Assembly: GCA_963605115.1 (NCBI GenBank)
Contig: CAVCTM010000086.1
Coordinates: 1-8,874, forward strand
Direction: 5' to 3'
Length of the DNA stretch: 8,874 nt
Source of the DNA: SVKR01 sp963605115
Lineage (GTDB): Bacteria > Bacillota > Clostridia > Oscillospirales > Oscillospiraceae
Part shown: one piece after another, positions 1 to 6,315 of the stretch
Numbering within the stretch: the first letter of the stretch is position 1
Layout of the letters: each line of letters opens with the position of its first letter
Program-made: the position numbers and the translations under genes
The notes under the pieces: generated by a model
Seen by the model: only the letters and a program-made list of their open reading frames with translations
Database searches by the model: none
Told to the model about the DNA's origin: nothing

Positions 1-32
1 TCCGAGCTTGGCGTTTGCGCGAGCTTGGTAAC

Positions 33-118
33 AACCCCTCAGTCGCGCTTCGCGCGCCAGCTCCCCCTGCACAGGGGAGCCTTTAAAACCGCAGTTCGCA
101 GCTTTTTTGACATTCTCA
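33..118 (+). repeat. Interspersed bipartite palindromic repeat, copy A
   Basis: The segment has two hairpins in tandem. The first is CGCGC/GCGCG around a TTC loop (44-56). The second is GCTCCCC/GGGGAGC (60-66 and 74-80). A tail follows with CTTTAAAA, CGCAG and TTTTTTGACA. Positions 35-83 match 8720-8768 almost base for base, with differences only in the loop of the second hairpin and at its edge. The tail (about 81-112) matches the reverse complement of 8550-8583. The element lies downstream of the hppA terminator, outside any gene. Its true ends are uncertain because the family is defined here only from copies in this window. I see no gene in positions 1-32. Confidence 0.75.
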
Positions 119-142
119 TTTCTGCGAAGCATCCATAAAGAA

Positions 143-172
143 GACCCCGCCGGGCTTTTGCCCGGCGGGGTC
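143..172 (-). terminator. Intrinsic terminator of hppA
   Basis: A perfect 13-bp GC-rich stem (143-155 with 160-172) with a TTTT loop starts 8 nt beyond the hppA stop codon. On the minus strand the stem is followed by the T-rich stretch TCTTCTTTATGG. On the plus strand it is followed by GATTTTTA, so it could also stop transcripts from the left. Confidence 0.85.
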
Positions 173-180
173 GATTTTTA

Positions 181-2175
181 TTACAGGATGCCGCCAATCT
201 GAACGAAGATGGGGGCGAAGACGAGGGAGACGACCGTCATCAGCTTGATGAGGATGTTGATGGACGGACCGGAGGTGTCCTTGAACGGATCGCCGACGGT
301 GTCGCCGACGACCGCGGCGTGGTGAGCTTCGCTGCCCTTGCCGCCGTGGTGACCTTCCTCGATGTACTTCTTCGCGTTGTCCCAGGCGCCGCCGGCGTTG
401 GACATGAAGATCGCCATCAGGACGCCGGTGACGAGGGAGCCGGCGAGCATGCCGCCGAGCGCCTCAACACCCAGCAGGATGCCGACGAGCAGGGGAACGA
501 CGACCGCCATGATGCCGGGGACCAGCATCTCCTTCAGCGCGGCGGTGGTGGAGATGGCGACGCAGGACTTGTAGTCCGGCTTGCCGGTGCCTTGCATGAT
601 GCCCGGAATGGTGCGGAACTGGCGGCGGACCTCCTCGATCATCTTGTAAGCCGCCTTGGACACGGAGTCCATGGTCAGCGCGGAGAAGATGAACGGCAGC
701 ATACCGCCGATGAGCAGACCGATGGTGACGTAAGAATCGAGGATGTTGATGCCGGCGATCTCGATGCCGACAGCCTGTGCATAGGAGACGAACAGCGCGA
801 GGGCGGTCAGAGCGGCGGAGCCGATGGCGAAGCCCTTGCCCATGGCGGCGGTGGTGTTGCCGACAGCGTCGAGCTTGTCGGTGATCTCGCGGACGGACTC
901 GTCCAGACCGCTCATCTCGGCGATACCGCCGGCGTTGTCGGCGATGGGACCGTAAGCGTCAACGGCGACGGTGATGCCGGTGGTGCTCAGCATGCCGACC
1001 GCGGCGAGCGCGATGCCGTAAAGACCGCAGACCTTATAGGAAACGTAAATGCCCACGCAGATGAGCAGGATGGGGACGACGGTGGAGCGCATACCGACGG
1101 CAAGACCGGAGATGATCGTGGTCGCAGGACCGGTCTCGGACTGCTGGGCGATCTTCTTGACGGACTTGTAGTCGCCGGAGGTGTAGATCTCGGTGACGAT
1201 ACCGATGATGAGACCGACGATCAGACCCGCGATGATGGAGATGGCAGCCTTGAAGTCACCGAAGAACAGCTTGCCGAACACCAGAGAACCGATGACGACG
1301 ATCGCCGCGGAGACATAGGAGCCCATCTTGAGCGCGGTGTGGGGGTTGGAGTTGTCGCTGCCGCGGACGAAGAAGGTCGCGATGACGGAAGCGAAGATGC
1401 CGACGGCGGCGAGCAGCAGCGGGAAGATGACGCCGGCGCCGTTGAAGGTACCGGTGACGGCAATGCCGAGGGTCAGAGCGGAGACCAGCGCGCCGACATA
1501 GCTCTCGAAGAGGTCGGCACCCATACCGGCGACGTCGCCGACGTTGTCGCCGACGTTGTCCGCGATGACGGCGGGGTTGCGCGGATCGTCCTCAGGGATG
1601 CCCGCCTCAACCTTACCGACGAGGTCCGCGCCGACGTCTGCGGCCTTGGTGTAAATACCGCCGCCGACACGGGCGAACAGCGCAATGGAGCTCGCGCCGA
1701 GGGAGAAGCCGGTCAGGATCTCAACGTTGTCGGTGAAGATGTAGATGAGGCCGCAGCCCAGCAGACCCAGACCGACGACGCACATGCCCATAACGGAGCC
1801 GCCGGAGAAGGCAACGCTCAGCGCGCGGTTCATGCCGCTGGTGCGGGCGGCGTTCGCGGTGCGGACGTTCGCCTTGGTAGCGACGTTCATGCCGACATAG
1901 CCCGCGGCGACGGAGAAGATCGCGCCGATGAGGAAGCAGACGGCGGTCATCCAGCTGATGAAGATGCCGATGAGCAGGAACAGCACGATGACGAAGATGA
2001 CGAGGATCTTATACTCGGCAAAGAGGAAAGCGCGCGCGCCCTCCGCAATGCTCCCCGCGATCTCCTTCATGCGCTCGGTGCCGGGATCCGCCTTGGAGAC
2101 CTTCGCCGTCTTGATGCCGGCGAAAATCAGGGCGATCACGGCCAGTACGGGTGCAAGCCAGATCAGGTTTTCCAT
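181..2175 (-). CDS. hppA: Membrane-bound ion-translocating pyrophosphatase, K+-dependent type
   Basis: The 664-residue polytopic membrane protein couples hydrolysis of cytoplasmic pyrophosphate to outward pumping of Na+ and/or H+. All hallmark motifs of the family are present: DVGADLVGK (180-188), DNVGDNVGD (206-214), E224 in the FESY motif, the acidic loop DAYGPIADNAGG (406-417), and GDTVGDPFKDTSGPS (624-638). Length and hydrophobic pattern (about 16 membrane segments) are typical for the family. The motif GNTTAA (439-444) has Ala where K+-independent enzymes have Lys, which places it in the K+-dependent class; many of that class pump Na+. I cannot fix the ion from sequence alone. I chose the start at 2175 because AAGGAGAG lies at the right distance upstream and the family begins near here. 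An in-frame ATG at 2238 lies inside the leader and lacks a ribosome binding site. The gene is monocistronic, with its own promoter and terminator. Confidence 0.97.
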   Translation of the reverse strand: MENLIWLAPVLAVIALIFAGIKTAKVSKADPGTERMKEIAGSIAEGARAFLFAEYKILVIFVIVLFLLIGIFISWMTAVCFLIGAIFSVAAGYVGMNVATKANVRTANAARTSGMNRALSVAFSGGSVMGMCVVGLGLLGCGLIYIFTDNVEILTGFSLGASSIALFARVGGGIYTKAADVGADLVGKVEAGIPEDDPRNPAVIADNVGDNVGDVAGMGADLFESYVGALVSALTLGIAVTGTFNGAGVIFPLLLAAVGIFASVIATFFVRGSDNSNPHTALKMGSYVSAAIVVIGSLVFGKLFFGDFKAAISIIAGLIVGLIIGIVTEIYTSGDYKSVKKIAQQSETGPATTIISGLAVGMRSTVVPILLICVGIYVSYKVCGLYGIALAAVGMLSTTGITVAVDAYGPIADNAGGIAEMSGLDESVREITDKLDAVGNTTAAMGKGFAIGSAALTALALFVSYAQAVGIEIAGINILDSYVTIGLLIGGMLPFIFSALTMDSVSKAAYKMIEEVRRQFRTIPGIMQGTGKPDYKSCVAISTTAALKEMLVPGIMAVVVPLLVGILLGVEALGGMLAGSLVTGVLMAIFMSNAGGAWDNAKKYIEEGHHGGKGSEAHHAAVVGDTVGDPFKDTSGPSINILIKLMTVVSLVFAPIFVQIGGIL

Positions 2176-2213
2176 GGTTGTGTTTCTCTCCTTATAAAAG
2201 TATAAACTAATCG

Positions 2214-2272
2214 GTGACGTCCCAAACGTATGATACAATTAGTACATGTTGCACAAATTTTGGGAACGTCAC
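2214..2272 (-). promoter_or_regulatory. Stem-loop in the hppA mRNA leader
   Basis: GTGACGTCCCAAA (2214-2226) and TTTGGGAACGTCAC (2259-2272) form a 13-bp inverted repeat with a single extra base, separated by 32 nt. With the promoter assigned at 2279-2307, transcription would begin near 2272, so the outer arm would lie at the very 5' end of the hppA mRNA. The loop holds the short palindromes GTATGATAC and ACATGT. It could be a 5'-terminal stem stabilising the message, a regulatory leader, or an operator read as DNA. The pairing is seen in the sequence; the role is inferred. Confidence 0.55.
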
Positions 2273-2278
2273 TCGTTC

Positions 2279-2307
2279 ATAATAACTTAATATTTTTCAA
2301 AATGCAA
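2279..2307 (-). promoter_or_regulatory. Promoter of hppA
   Basis: Read on the minus strand, TTGCAT (2302-2307) and TATTAT (2279-2284) are separated by 17 bp. This would place the start of transcription near 2272 and give a leader of about 97 nt. The -35 element is one arm of a 10-bp inverted repeat whose other arm is the -35 of a divergent promoter at 2330-2358. Confidence 0.65.
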
Positions 2308-2329
2308 TCCATTTTTTTGCGATTCCCTC

Positions 2330-2358
2330 TTGCATTTTGCTTGAAAATCCTGTATAAT
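2330..2358 (+). promoter_or_regulatory. Divergent promoter facing away from hppA
   Basis: TTGCAT (2330-2335), a 17-bp spacer and a perfect TATAAT (2353-2358) point to the right. The start of transcription would be near 2365. No plus-strand gene follows; an intrinsic terminator begins about 8 nt after the predicted start. The product would therefore be an RNA of roughly 45 nt, or an abortive transcript. Confidence 0.6.
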
Positions 2359-2371
2359 CTGAAAATCTCAT

Positions 2372-2406
2372 AATGGGGCGGAAGTTTTGATTTCGCCCCA
2401 TTTTTA
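2372..2406 (+). terminator. Intrinsic terminator just downstream of the divergent promoter
   Basis: AATGGGGCG (2372-2380), extended by AA after a one-base bulge, pairs with TTCGCCCCATT (2392-2402). On the plus strand a T-rich run follows (TTTTTATTG from about 2401). The minus strand has no T run after the stem, so the signal acts to the right. It is the only thing the promoter at 2330-2358 can reach before the converging degV terminator. Confidence 0.65.
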
Positions 2407-2494
2407 TTGTAATTGTGCAATAGCAACAAAAACCCGCCGTACAAAGCCACAAAATTTCGCCGCGCGGGGGGAGGGCGCCTCCCCGCCGCTGCGC

Positions 2495-2532
2495 ATAAAA
2501 AAGCCTCCCGCCCGGTTTTTCCGGGCGGGAGG
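2495..2532 (-). terminator. Intrinsic terminator of the DegV-family gene
   Basis: A perfect 12-bp stem (CCTCCCGCCCGG at 2504-2515 with 2521-2532) has a 5-nt loop. On the minus strand it is followed by CTTTTTTAT. It begins about 22 nt beyond the stop codon at 2554. A second, smaller GC-rich hairpin (GGGGAGG/CCTCCCC, 2468-2484) lies just beyond it without a T run. Confidence 0.88.
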
Positions 2533-2553
2533 TCTGCGTTATTTCGGGGAGGC

Positions 2554-3438
2554 TCAGGTCCGCTTCTTTCCCCAGAAGAAGAGGGCGACGGTGCCGGGAC
2601 CGGTGTGGCTGCCGATGGTGGTGCCGACGTAGTTGATCTCGACCTTGCCGTTGAGCTTCGGGAAGCGCTGCTCGATCATATCGGCGACGGCGCGGGCGTC
2701 CTCGTAGCATTCGGAGTGGCTGATGTAGCACTTGCCGTCATAGTCCAGCCCGTCGCGCGCGTTCTGCTCCATACGCTTGACGATCTCCTGAATGACGCGC
2801 TTTTTGCCGCGGATGCGGCTGCGGGGGACGAGGTGGCCCTCCGCGTCCATGTTCAGCAGCGGGCAGATGTTCAGCACGCCGCCGAAAATGCCGGCTGCCT
2901 TGGAGATACGGCCGCCCTTGACGTAAAAGGTCAGGTCCGTGGAGAAAAACCAGTGGTTGAGCTCCAGACGGTGCTCCTCCGCCCAGTCGCGCACCCAGTC
3001 GACGTCCTTGCCGAGGTCGCGCCAGTCGGCGAGGCGGTCCATCAGCAGACCGTAGCCGCTCGATGCGCCGAGGGAGTCCACGACCCAGACGCGGCGGTCC
3101 GGGTGGCGCTCCCGCGCGATGCGCGCGGCGTTGACGGCGGACTGATAGGTGCCGGAAATGCCGGAGGAGAGGCAGACATGGAGCACGTCCTTGCCCTCGC
3201 TCAGAAACTTTTCAAAATGGTTCAGATACTCGCGGACGTTCACCTGCGAGGTGCTCGTCTCGCCGCCGGCTGCCATCGCTGCGTAAAACTCCGGGTAGGA
3301 GATGCTCTGACCGAGGTCGTCGTCATACTCCTTGCCGTTCAGGTGGAAGTGGAAGGGGACATACTGAATATCGCGCGCGGCAAAGTGGTCGGCGCTCAGG
3401 TCTGCGGTGGAGCAGCAGCTCAAAACAAATTCGCTCAT
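2554..3438 (-). CDS. DegV family protein (fatty-acid-binding fold)
   Basis: The 294-residue cytosolic protein has the DegV pattern throughout. It has an N-terminal CSTADLS motif (9-15), TSTSQVN (61-67) at the position of the family's lipid-contacting TSQP-type loop, SSGISGTYQSA (91-101), YVKGGRIS (172-179) and GSHTGPGT (276-283). DegV proteins bind a fatty acid between two domains; the related FakB proteins present it to the kinase FakA for phosphorylation. No fakA-like gene is in the window, so a role in fatty-acid phosphorylation is possible but not shown. The usual N-terminal DST is CST here, and TSQP is TSQV. The start is supported by AGGAGG about 11 nt upstream, and length is normal for the family. 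The gene has its own promoter and terminator. Confidence 0.93.
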   Translation of the reverse strand: MSEFVLSCCSTADLSADHFAARDIQYVPFHFHLNGKEYDDDLGQSISYPEFYAAMAAGGETSTSQVNVREYLNHFEKFLSEGKDVLHVCLSSGISGTYQSAVNAARIARERHPDRRVWVVDSLGASSGYGLLMDRLADWRDLGKDVDWVRDWAEEHRLELNHWFFSTDLTFYVKGGRISKAAGIFGGVLNICPLLNMDAEGHLVPRSRIRGKKRVIQEIVKRMEQNARDGLDYDGKCYISHSECYEDARAVADMIEQRFPKLNGKVEINYVGTTIGSHTGPGTVALFFWGKKRT

Positions 3439-3479
3439 GGTCGGTGGTTCCTCCTCGTGCGTTTTTTATTTCCGCTGCC

Positions 3480-3508
3480 ACCATACGCCCCGCGGCGCGA
3501 AAACGCAA
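3480..3508 (-). promoter_or_regulatory. Candidate promoter of the DegV-family gene
   Basis: On the minus strand TTGCGT (3503-3508) and TATGGT (3480-3485) are 17 bp apart, giving a leader of about 35 nt. The region carries an imperfect direct repeat (TACGCCCCGCGGCGCG at 3484-3499 and TACGCCCCGTGGAGCG at 3511-3526). The first copy covers the -10/spacer and the second lies just upstream of the -35. Confidence 0.45.
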
Positions 3509-3560
3509 CCTACGCCCCGTGGAGCGCGCTCTACTTCGCGGAAAGCGCCCGGTAGAGACG

Positions 3561-3594
3561 CAAAAACCGGACTCTACGATTCGTAGAGTCCGGT
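3561..3594 (-). terminator. Intrinsic terminator of the XRE regulator gene
   Basis: ACCGGACTCTACGA (3566-3579) and TCGTAGAGTCCGGT (3581-3594) form a nearly perfect palindrome around one central base. On the minus strand it is followed by TTTTTGCG. It begins about 14 nt after the stop codon at 3609. Confidence 0.82.
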
Positions 3595-3608
3595 GCAAAC
3601 CGTTGATT

Positions 3609-4193
3609 TTACTTGTGTTTCCGCACGAGCGGGATGCGGAACGCGAGGAACACGACCGCCTCCGCCGGGGCGAGAATCAGAAAAAGCTGCCAGAGGTTGA
3701 AGCGCAGCATGGCGAGGTAGACGAGCACCACGAGCGCGGCGACGAGCGCGGCGACGAGCCAGACGTTGTGTCGCCCGGCGTTCCACGCGGAGTTGAAGAT
3801 CAGCAGCACGATGAGCGAGATGGGCACCGCGGCGACGAAGGTGATCCAGTAGACGTGACCCAGGATCCAGAGGATGACGAACTCCAGCATGCAGAGCGTC
3901 CAGATCCCGGCGAGGGTGCAGAGCACGACGAAGCGGCGGCTGTATTCCACCGGAGGGCTTTTCGGCTTGCGCTCCCACTTGGTGTTCTCGACGAGCAGCT
4001 CGTCGACGGTCACGCCGAAGATCGCGGCGATCCGGGTCAGGACATAGGCGTCCGGCACCGCCTCGGCGCGCTCCCATTTGGAGACGGACTTATCGGAGTA
4101 GTGGAGCTTTTCCGCAAGCTCCGTCTGCGTCATGCCCGCGCCCGTGCGCAGCACGATGAGGTTTGCGGCGAACACCGCCTTCAGTTCTTCCAA
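3609..4193 (-). CDS. XRE-family DNA-binding regulator with C-terminal membrane domain
   Basis: The 194-residue protein is built of two parts. Residues about 8-67 are a lambda-repressor-type helix-turn-helix: LRTGAGMTQTELAEKL is followed by the recognition-helix region SDKSVSKWERAEAVPD, and the domain ends at VTVDELL. After a charged linker (70-86) come about four hydrophobic segments (near 88-110, 115-134, 143-162 and 166-186). The protein is therefore probably anchored in the membrane with its DNA-binding head in the cytosol. Small one- or two-part membrane XRE proteins of this layout are common in Clostridia; their signals are mostly unknown. The start codon is TTG (4191-4193). No ATG is available before the HTH begins, the N-terminus MEELKAVFAANL fits the family, and only a weak AGGCAGGG-like site precedes it. 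The gene is isolated between its own promoter and terminator, so its target is not suggested by context. Confidence 0.88.
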   Translation of the reverse strand: MEELKAVFAANLIVLRTGAGMTQTELAEKLHYSDKSVSKWERAEAVPDAYVLTRIAAIFGVTVDELLVENTKWERKPKSPPVEYSRRFVVLCTLAGIWTLCMLEFVILWILGHVYWITFVAAVPISLIVLLIFNSAWNAGRHNVWLVAALVAALVVLVYLAMLRFNLWQLFLILAPAEAVVFLAFRIPLVRKHK

Positions 4194-4226
4194 GATCGCT
4201 GACCCTGCCTTTCCGTTGCTGAGAAT

Positions 4227-4255
4227 ATTATATTGATTTTCCCCGCCGTTTGCAA
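4227..4255 (-). promoter_or_regulatory. Promoter of the XRE regulator gene
   Basis: On the minus strand TTGCAA (4250-4255), a 17-bp spacer and a perfect TATAAT (4227-4232) predict a start near 4220. The leader would be about 27 nt before the TTG start codon. The signal sits directly downstream of the symporter terminator. Confidence 0.8.
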
Positions 4256-4295
4256 GCAGAAAAGCGGCGAAACCGATCCGGTTTCGCCGCTTTTT
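4256..4295 (-). terminator. Intrinsic terminator of the AGCS symporter gene
   Basis: A perfect 15-bp stem (AAAGCGGCGAAACCG at 4261-4275 with 4279-4293) and 3-nt loop lie about 12 nt after the symporter stop codon. The A-rich outer part gives a short T run on the minus strand. The T run on the plus strand is longer, so it may work in both directions. Confidence 0.85.
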
Positions 4296-4307
4296 GATAC
4301 TTATTTA

Positions 4308-5720
4308 TTATTTGTCTTCCAACTTGACTTCCTTATCCTTAAAGAAGTACTCCCGCGTCAGCTTTGCGACGACGCCGCTGAGGGCGAAGACGGCGATGAA
4401 GTTCGGGATCGCCATCAGACCGTTCAGCGTGTCGGCAACGTCCCACACGGTGTCCAGCGAGGCGACGGAGCCGAGCACGACCACGATGATGAACAGGAAC
4501 TGATAGACCTTCGCGCCCTTGAGACCGACGAGGTACTGGATGCAGCGCGTGCCGTAAAGCGACCAGCCGAGGATGGTGGAGAACGCGAACATCATAAGCG
4601 CGAGCGCCACGAAGAGCGAGGCGAAGCGCTGACCGAACACGGTCGCGAAGGCGGCGGTGATGAGCTCGCTGCCGGGCTTGTGGCCCCAGCCGATGTCCAC
4701 GCCGCTGACGATCACGGTGAGCGCCGTCAGCGTGCAGATGATGATGGTGTCAATGAACACCTCGAAGATACCATAAAGCCCCTGGTCGATGGGGCTCTTG
4801 GTCTCCGCCGCGGCGTGGGCGATGGCGGCGGAGCCGAGACCCGCCTCGTTGGAGAAGGCGCTGCGGCGCATGCCCCAGACGATGGTCTCGCGGATGACGA
4901 TGCCGGTCGCACCGCCGGCGAGCGCGCGGGTGGAGAAGGCGTTCTGGAAGATGAGCGCGAAGGCGCTGCCGATGCTGGAGATGTGGGTGAAGATGACGAT
5001 GAGCGTGAAGATGATGTAGATGACGCTCATAAACGGAATGAGCTTTTCGCAGACGGAGCCGATGCGCTTGATGCCGCCGAAGAGGATGAGCGCCACAAGA
5101 CCCGCCATGATAAGACCGCAGACGAGGTTGATCGTGCCCTCATACTGCGACGCGGAGGGGATGAAGGACTGGATCGCGCCGTTGATGGAGCCGACGATGC
5201 TCTTCGCCTGCGCGCCGTTGCCGATGCCGAAGGCGGCGAGTGCGGCGAGCACGCAGTAGACCACGGCGAGCCAGCTCCATTTTTTGCCCATACCGTTTTT
5301 AATGTAATACATCGGACCGCCGACCCAGTCGCCCTTCTTGTCGCGCTCGCGGAAGCGGATGGAGAGGACGACCTCGGAGTATTTCGTGATCATGCCGACG
5401 AGCGCGGCGAGCCACATCCAGAAGATGGCGCCGTAGCCGCCGAGGGCGATCGCCTGCGTCGTGCCGACGATGTTGCCGGTGCCGACGGTGGCGCTCAGCG
5501 CGGTCGTGACCGCCTGAAACGGCGTGACTGCGCCGTGACCCGCCTCCTGCTTCTCAAACATTTTGCCGACCGTGTTTTTCAGCGCAAAGCCGAGACGACT
5601 GAACTGAATGCCGCGGTTGCGGACCGTCAGGTAAAGTCCGCCGCCGATCGCGCAGGGCAGAAAGATGTAGAGCCACGCGACGGTGTTGAGCTGACCTGTG
5701 ATGAAGTGGATGATGTTCAT
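4308..5720 (-). CDS. Sodium:alanine/glycine symporter, AGCS family
   Basis: The 470-residue polytopic membrane protein imports a small neutral amino acid with Na+ (or H+). Family signatures are seen: TALSATVGTGNIVG (73-86) followed by GGYGAIFWMW (94-103), GGPMYYI (134-140), and NEAGLGSAAIAHAAAET (291-307). The length is usual for the family, with about ten membrane segments and a charged C-terminus. The residues after GTGNI read VGTTQAIALGGYG rather than the commoner GVATAI-GGPG, so it belongs to a different branch than classical alanine carriers. The gene sits alone behind a tandem glycine riboswitch, which makes glycine its likely substrate or signal. The start at 5720 follows GAGGG about 6 nt upstream and GGGAGG further up. 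The leader is long, nearly 380 nt from the predicted promoter. Confidence 0.94.
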   Translation of the reverse strand: MNIIHFITGQLNTVAWLYIFLPCAIGGGLYLTVRNRGIQFSRLGFALKNTVGKMFEKQEAGHGAVTPFQAVTTALSATVGTGNIVGTTQAIALGGYGAIFWMWLAALVGMITKYSEVVLSIRFRERDKKGDWVGGPMYYIKNGMGKKWSWLAVVYCVLAALAAFGIGNGAQAKSIVGSINGAIQSFIPSASQYEGTINLVCGLIMAGLVALILFGGIKRIGSVCEKLIPFMSVIYIIFTLIVIFTHISSIGSAFALIFQNAFSTRALAGGATGIVIRETIVWGMRRSAFSNEAGLGSAAIAHAAAETKSPIDQGLYGIFEVFIDTIIICTLTALTVIVSGVDIGWGHKPGSELITAAFATVFGQRFASLFVALALMMFAFSTILGWSLYGTRCIQYLVGLKGAKVYQFLFIIVVVLGSVASLDTVWDVADTLNGLMAIPNFIAVFALSGVVAKLTREYFFKDKEVKLEDK

Positions 5721-5778
5721 GATTTCCCTCGGTTCCTCCCGTTCCTTTTTTCACTTTCGCGCCCGCGGTCCCGATACG

Positions 5779-5822
5779 AAAAAGAGCCTCTCATCCCGCG
5801 CCCCGCTTGAGGGTGATGGGAG
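5779..5822 (-). terminator. Possible leader terminator before the symporter gene
   Basis: On the minus strand CTCCCATCACCC (5822-5811) can pair with GGGATGAGAG (5797-5788), with a 2-nt bulge and one mismatch. It is followed by GCTCTTTTTCG. It lies in the leader about 60 nt before the start codon, so a stop here would shorten the transcript before the gene. It is one of two candidate expression platforms for the riboswitch; the stem is imperfect. Confidence 0.4.
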
Positions 5823-5856
5823 AAGAAGCTCAGCAAAAATGACAATAACAAACCGG

Positions 5857-5875
5857 ACCACTGCGTTCCAGTGGT
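5857..5875 (-). terminator. Hairpin directly below the glycine aptamer (expression platform candidate)
   Basis: ACCACTG and CAGTGGT (5857-5863 with 5869-5875) form a perfect 7-bp stem with a 5-nt loop, starting about 11 nt after the conserved AGGACAG end of the second aptamer. On the minus strand the T-rich GGTTTGTTATTGTCATTTTT follows. The position is right for a ligand-controlled terminator, but the T run is broken. Confidence 0.5.
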
Positions 5876-5885
5876 TTTGTAATTG

Positions 5886-6066
5886 CCCTGTCCTTTTGCC
5901 TGAGAGATTTGACGGATGACCCGCCTTGCACCTTCGGCACCCACGGCGATGCGTGAGCTTCTCCAGAGAGCGATCCCCCCACGGTCTTTTTTGCCTGATA
6001 ATGTTATTCCTTCGGCGGCGCAATTATGAAAAAGCGCACTTTTCTGTGAGGTTCGACTCGCATCGG
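5886..6066 (-). promoter_or_regulatory. Tandem glycine riboswitch
   Basis: On the minus strand, 5973-5886 is a clear glycine aptamer. It starts with GCTCTCTGGAGAAGC, continues with GGGTGCCGAAGGTGCAAGGC, and ends with ATCTCTCAGGCAAAAGGACAG, the most conserved motif of the class. Upstream, 6066-5981 has a second, more divergent aptamer with GCGCCGCCGAAGGAATAA and TTATCAGGCAAAAAAGACC. The two are joined by the short linker GTGGGGGGAT, as in two-aptamer glycine riboswitches. Known members sense glycine and act on cleavage-system or transport genes; some symporter-linked ones are reported, from memory, to switch expression off when glycine is bound. The downstream hairpins suggest transcription-level control, but the sign cannot be read directly. 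Confidence 0.9.
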
Positions 6067-6103
6067 TATTCGGTTTTCTTTAATTCGCTAAAATGATGTT
6101 AAC

Positions 6104-6132
6104 AGAATACCATAAAATAAATCGCCCCGCAA
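6104..6132 (-). promoter_or_regulatory. Promoter of the riboswitch-symporter transcript
   Basis: On the minus strand TTGCGG (6127-6132) and TATTCT (6104-6109) are 17 bp apart. The predicted start near 6097 is about 30 nt upstream of the first aptamer. An imperfect CCCC/GGGG palindrome (6125-6138) overlaps the -35. Confidence 0.5.
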
Positions 6133-6146
6133 GTGGGGGATGTTCC

Positions 6147-6187
6147 ACAATTTCTCCCCGTTTCGCGGCGCGAATTGTTAAAATTCC
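6147..6187 (+). repeat. Fragment of the interspersed repeat tail
   Basis: TTTCGCGGCG followed by an AATT- and AAAATT-rich stretch (6161-6187) resembles the tail module at 8781-8806 (TTCGCGGCGATAATTCTAATTAAAA) and that at 6300-6323. The similarity is short and by eye, so this may be decayed repeat sequence or chance. Confidence 0.35.
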
Positions 6188-6234
6188 ACAGACAAGCGAC
6201 AAAGGTCCGCGGCTTGTGAACAAATTGGCAAAAT

Positions 6235-6315
6235 CAATGCCGCGGAGCGGCACAATTTTAAAGGCTCCCCTTACACAGAGGAGGCTTAAATTTGTGCGGC
6301 TTCGCCGCAATAATT
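6235..6315. repeat. Long imperfect palindrome, interspersed repeat copy B
   Basis: About 35 nt on each side of 6271-6277 are imperfectly complementary. The inner arms are CACAATTTTAAAGGCTCCCC (6251-6270) and GAGGCTTAAATTTGTG (6281-6296). The outer arms are GCCGCGGAGCGGC (6239-6251) and GCGGCTTCGCCGC (6296-6308). The core ..CTCCCCTTACACAG.. is the same as in copy D (8747-8760), and the tail GCTTCGCCGCAATAATT matches D's GCTTCGCGGCGATAATT. The element reaches the rsmE stop codon (6314-6316), so its first hairpin may end rsmE transcripts. I see no better terminator there. I find no gene between 6133 and 6313. Confidence 0.65.

Noticed and set aside
319..2205. Long plus-strand reading frame opposite hppA
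   Set aside because: It is the GC-rich mirror of a certain gene: composition is Asp/Gly/Ala/Glu low-complexity, with no domain and no proper start site. hppA explains the region fully.
2176..2238. hppA start at the upstream ATG (2238)
   Set aside because: It would add 21 residues unlike the family, lies within the leader inverted repeat, and has no ribosome binding site; the ATG at 2175 has one.
2468..2484. GGGGAGG-GCG-CCTCCCC hairpin as a terminator
   Set aside because: No T run follows on either strand, and the degV terminator at 2495-2532 is clear and sufficient.
2413..3555. Plus-strand reading frame across the degV region, downstream of the divergent promoter
   Set aside because: It is antisense to DegV, has low-complexity Ala/Val/Asp composition and no ribosome binding site, and the terminator at 2372-2406 separates it from the promoter.
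4233..5810. Long plus-strand reading frame opposite the AGCS symporter
   Set aside because: Same mirror effect (Asp/Glu/Arg/Ala-rich), and it starts inside the symporter terminator; the minus-strand protein carries all family motifs.
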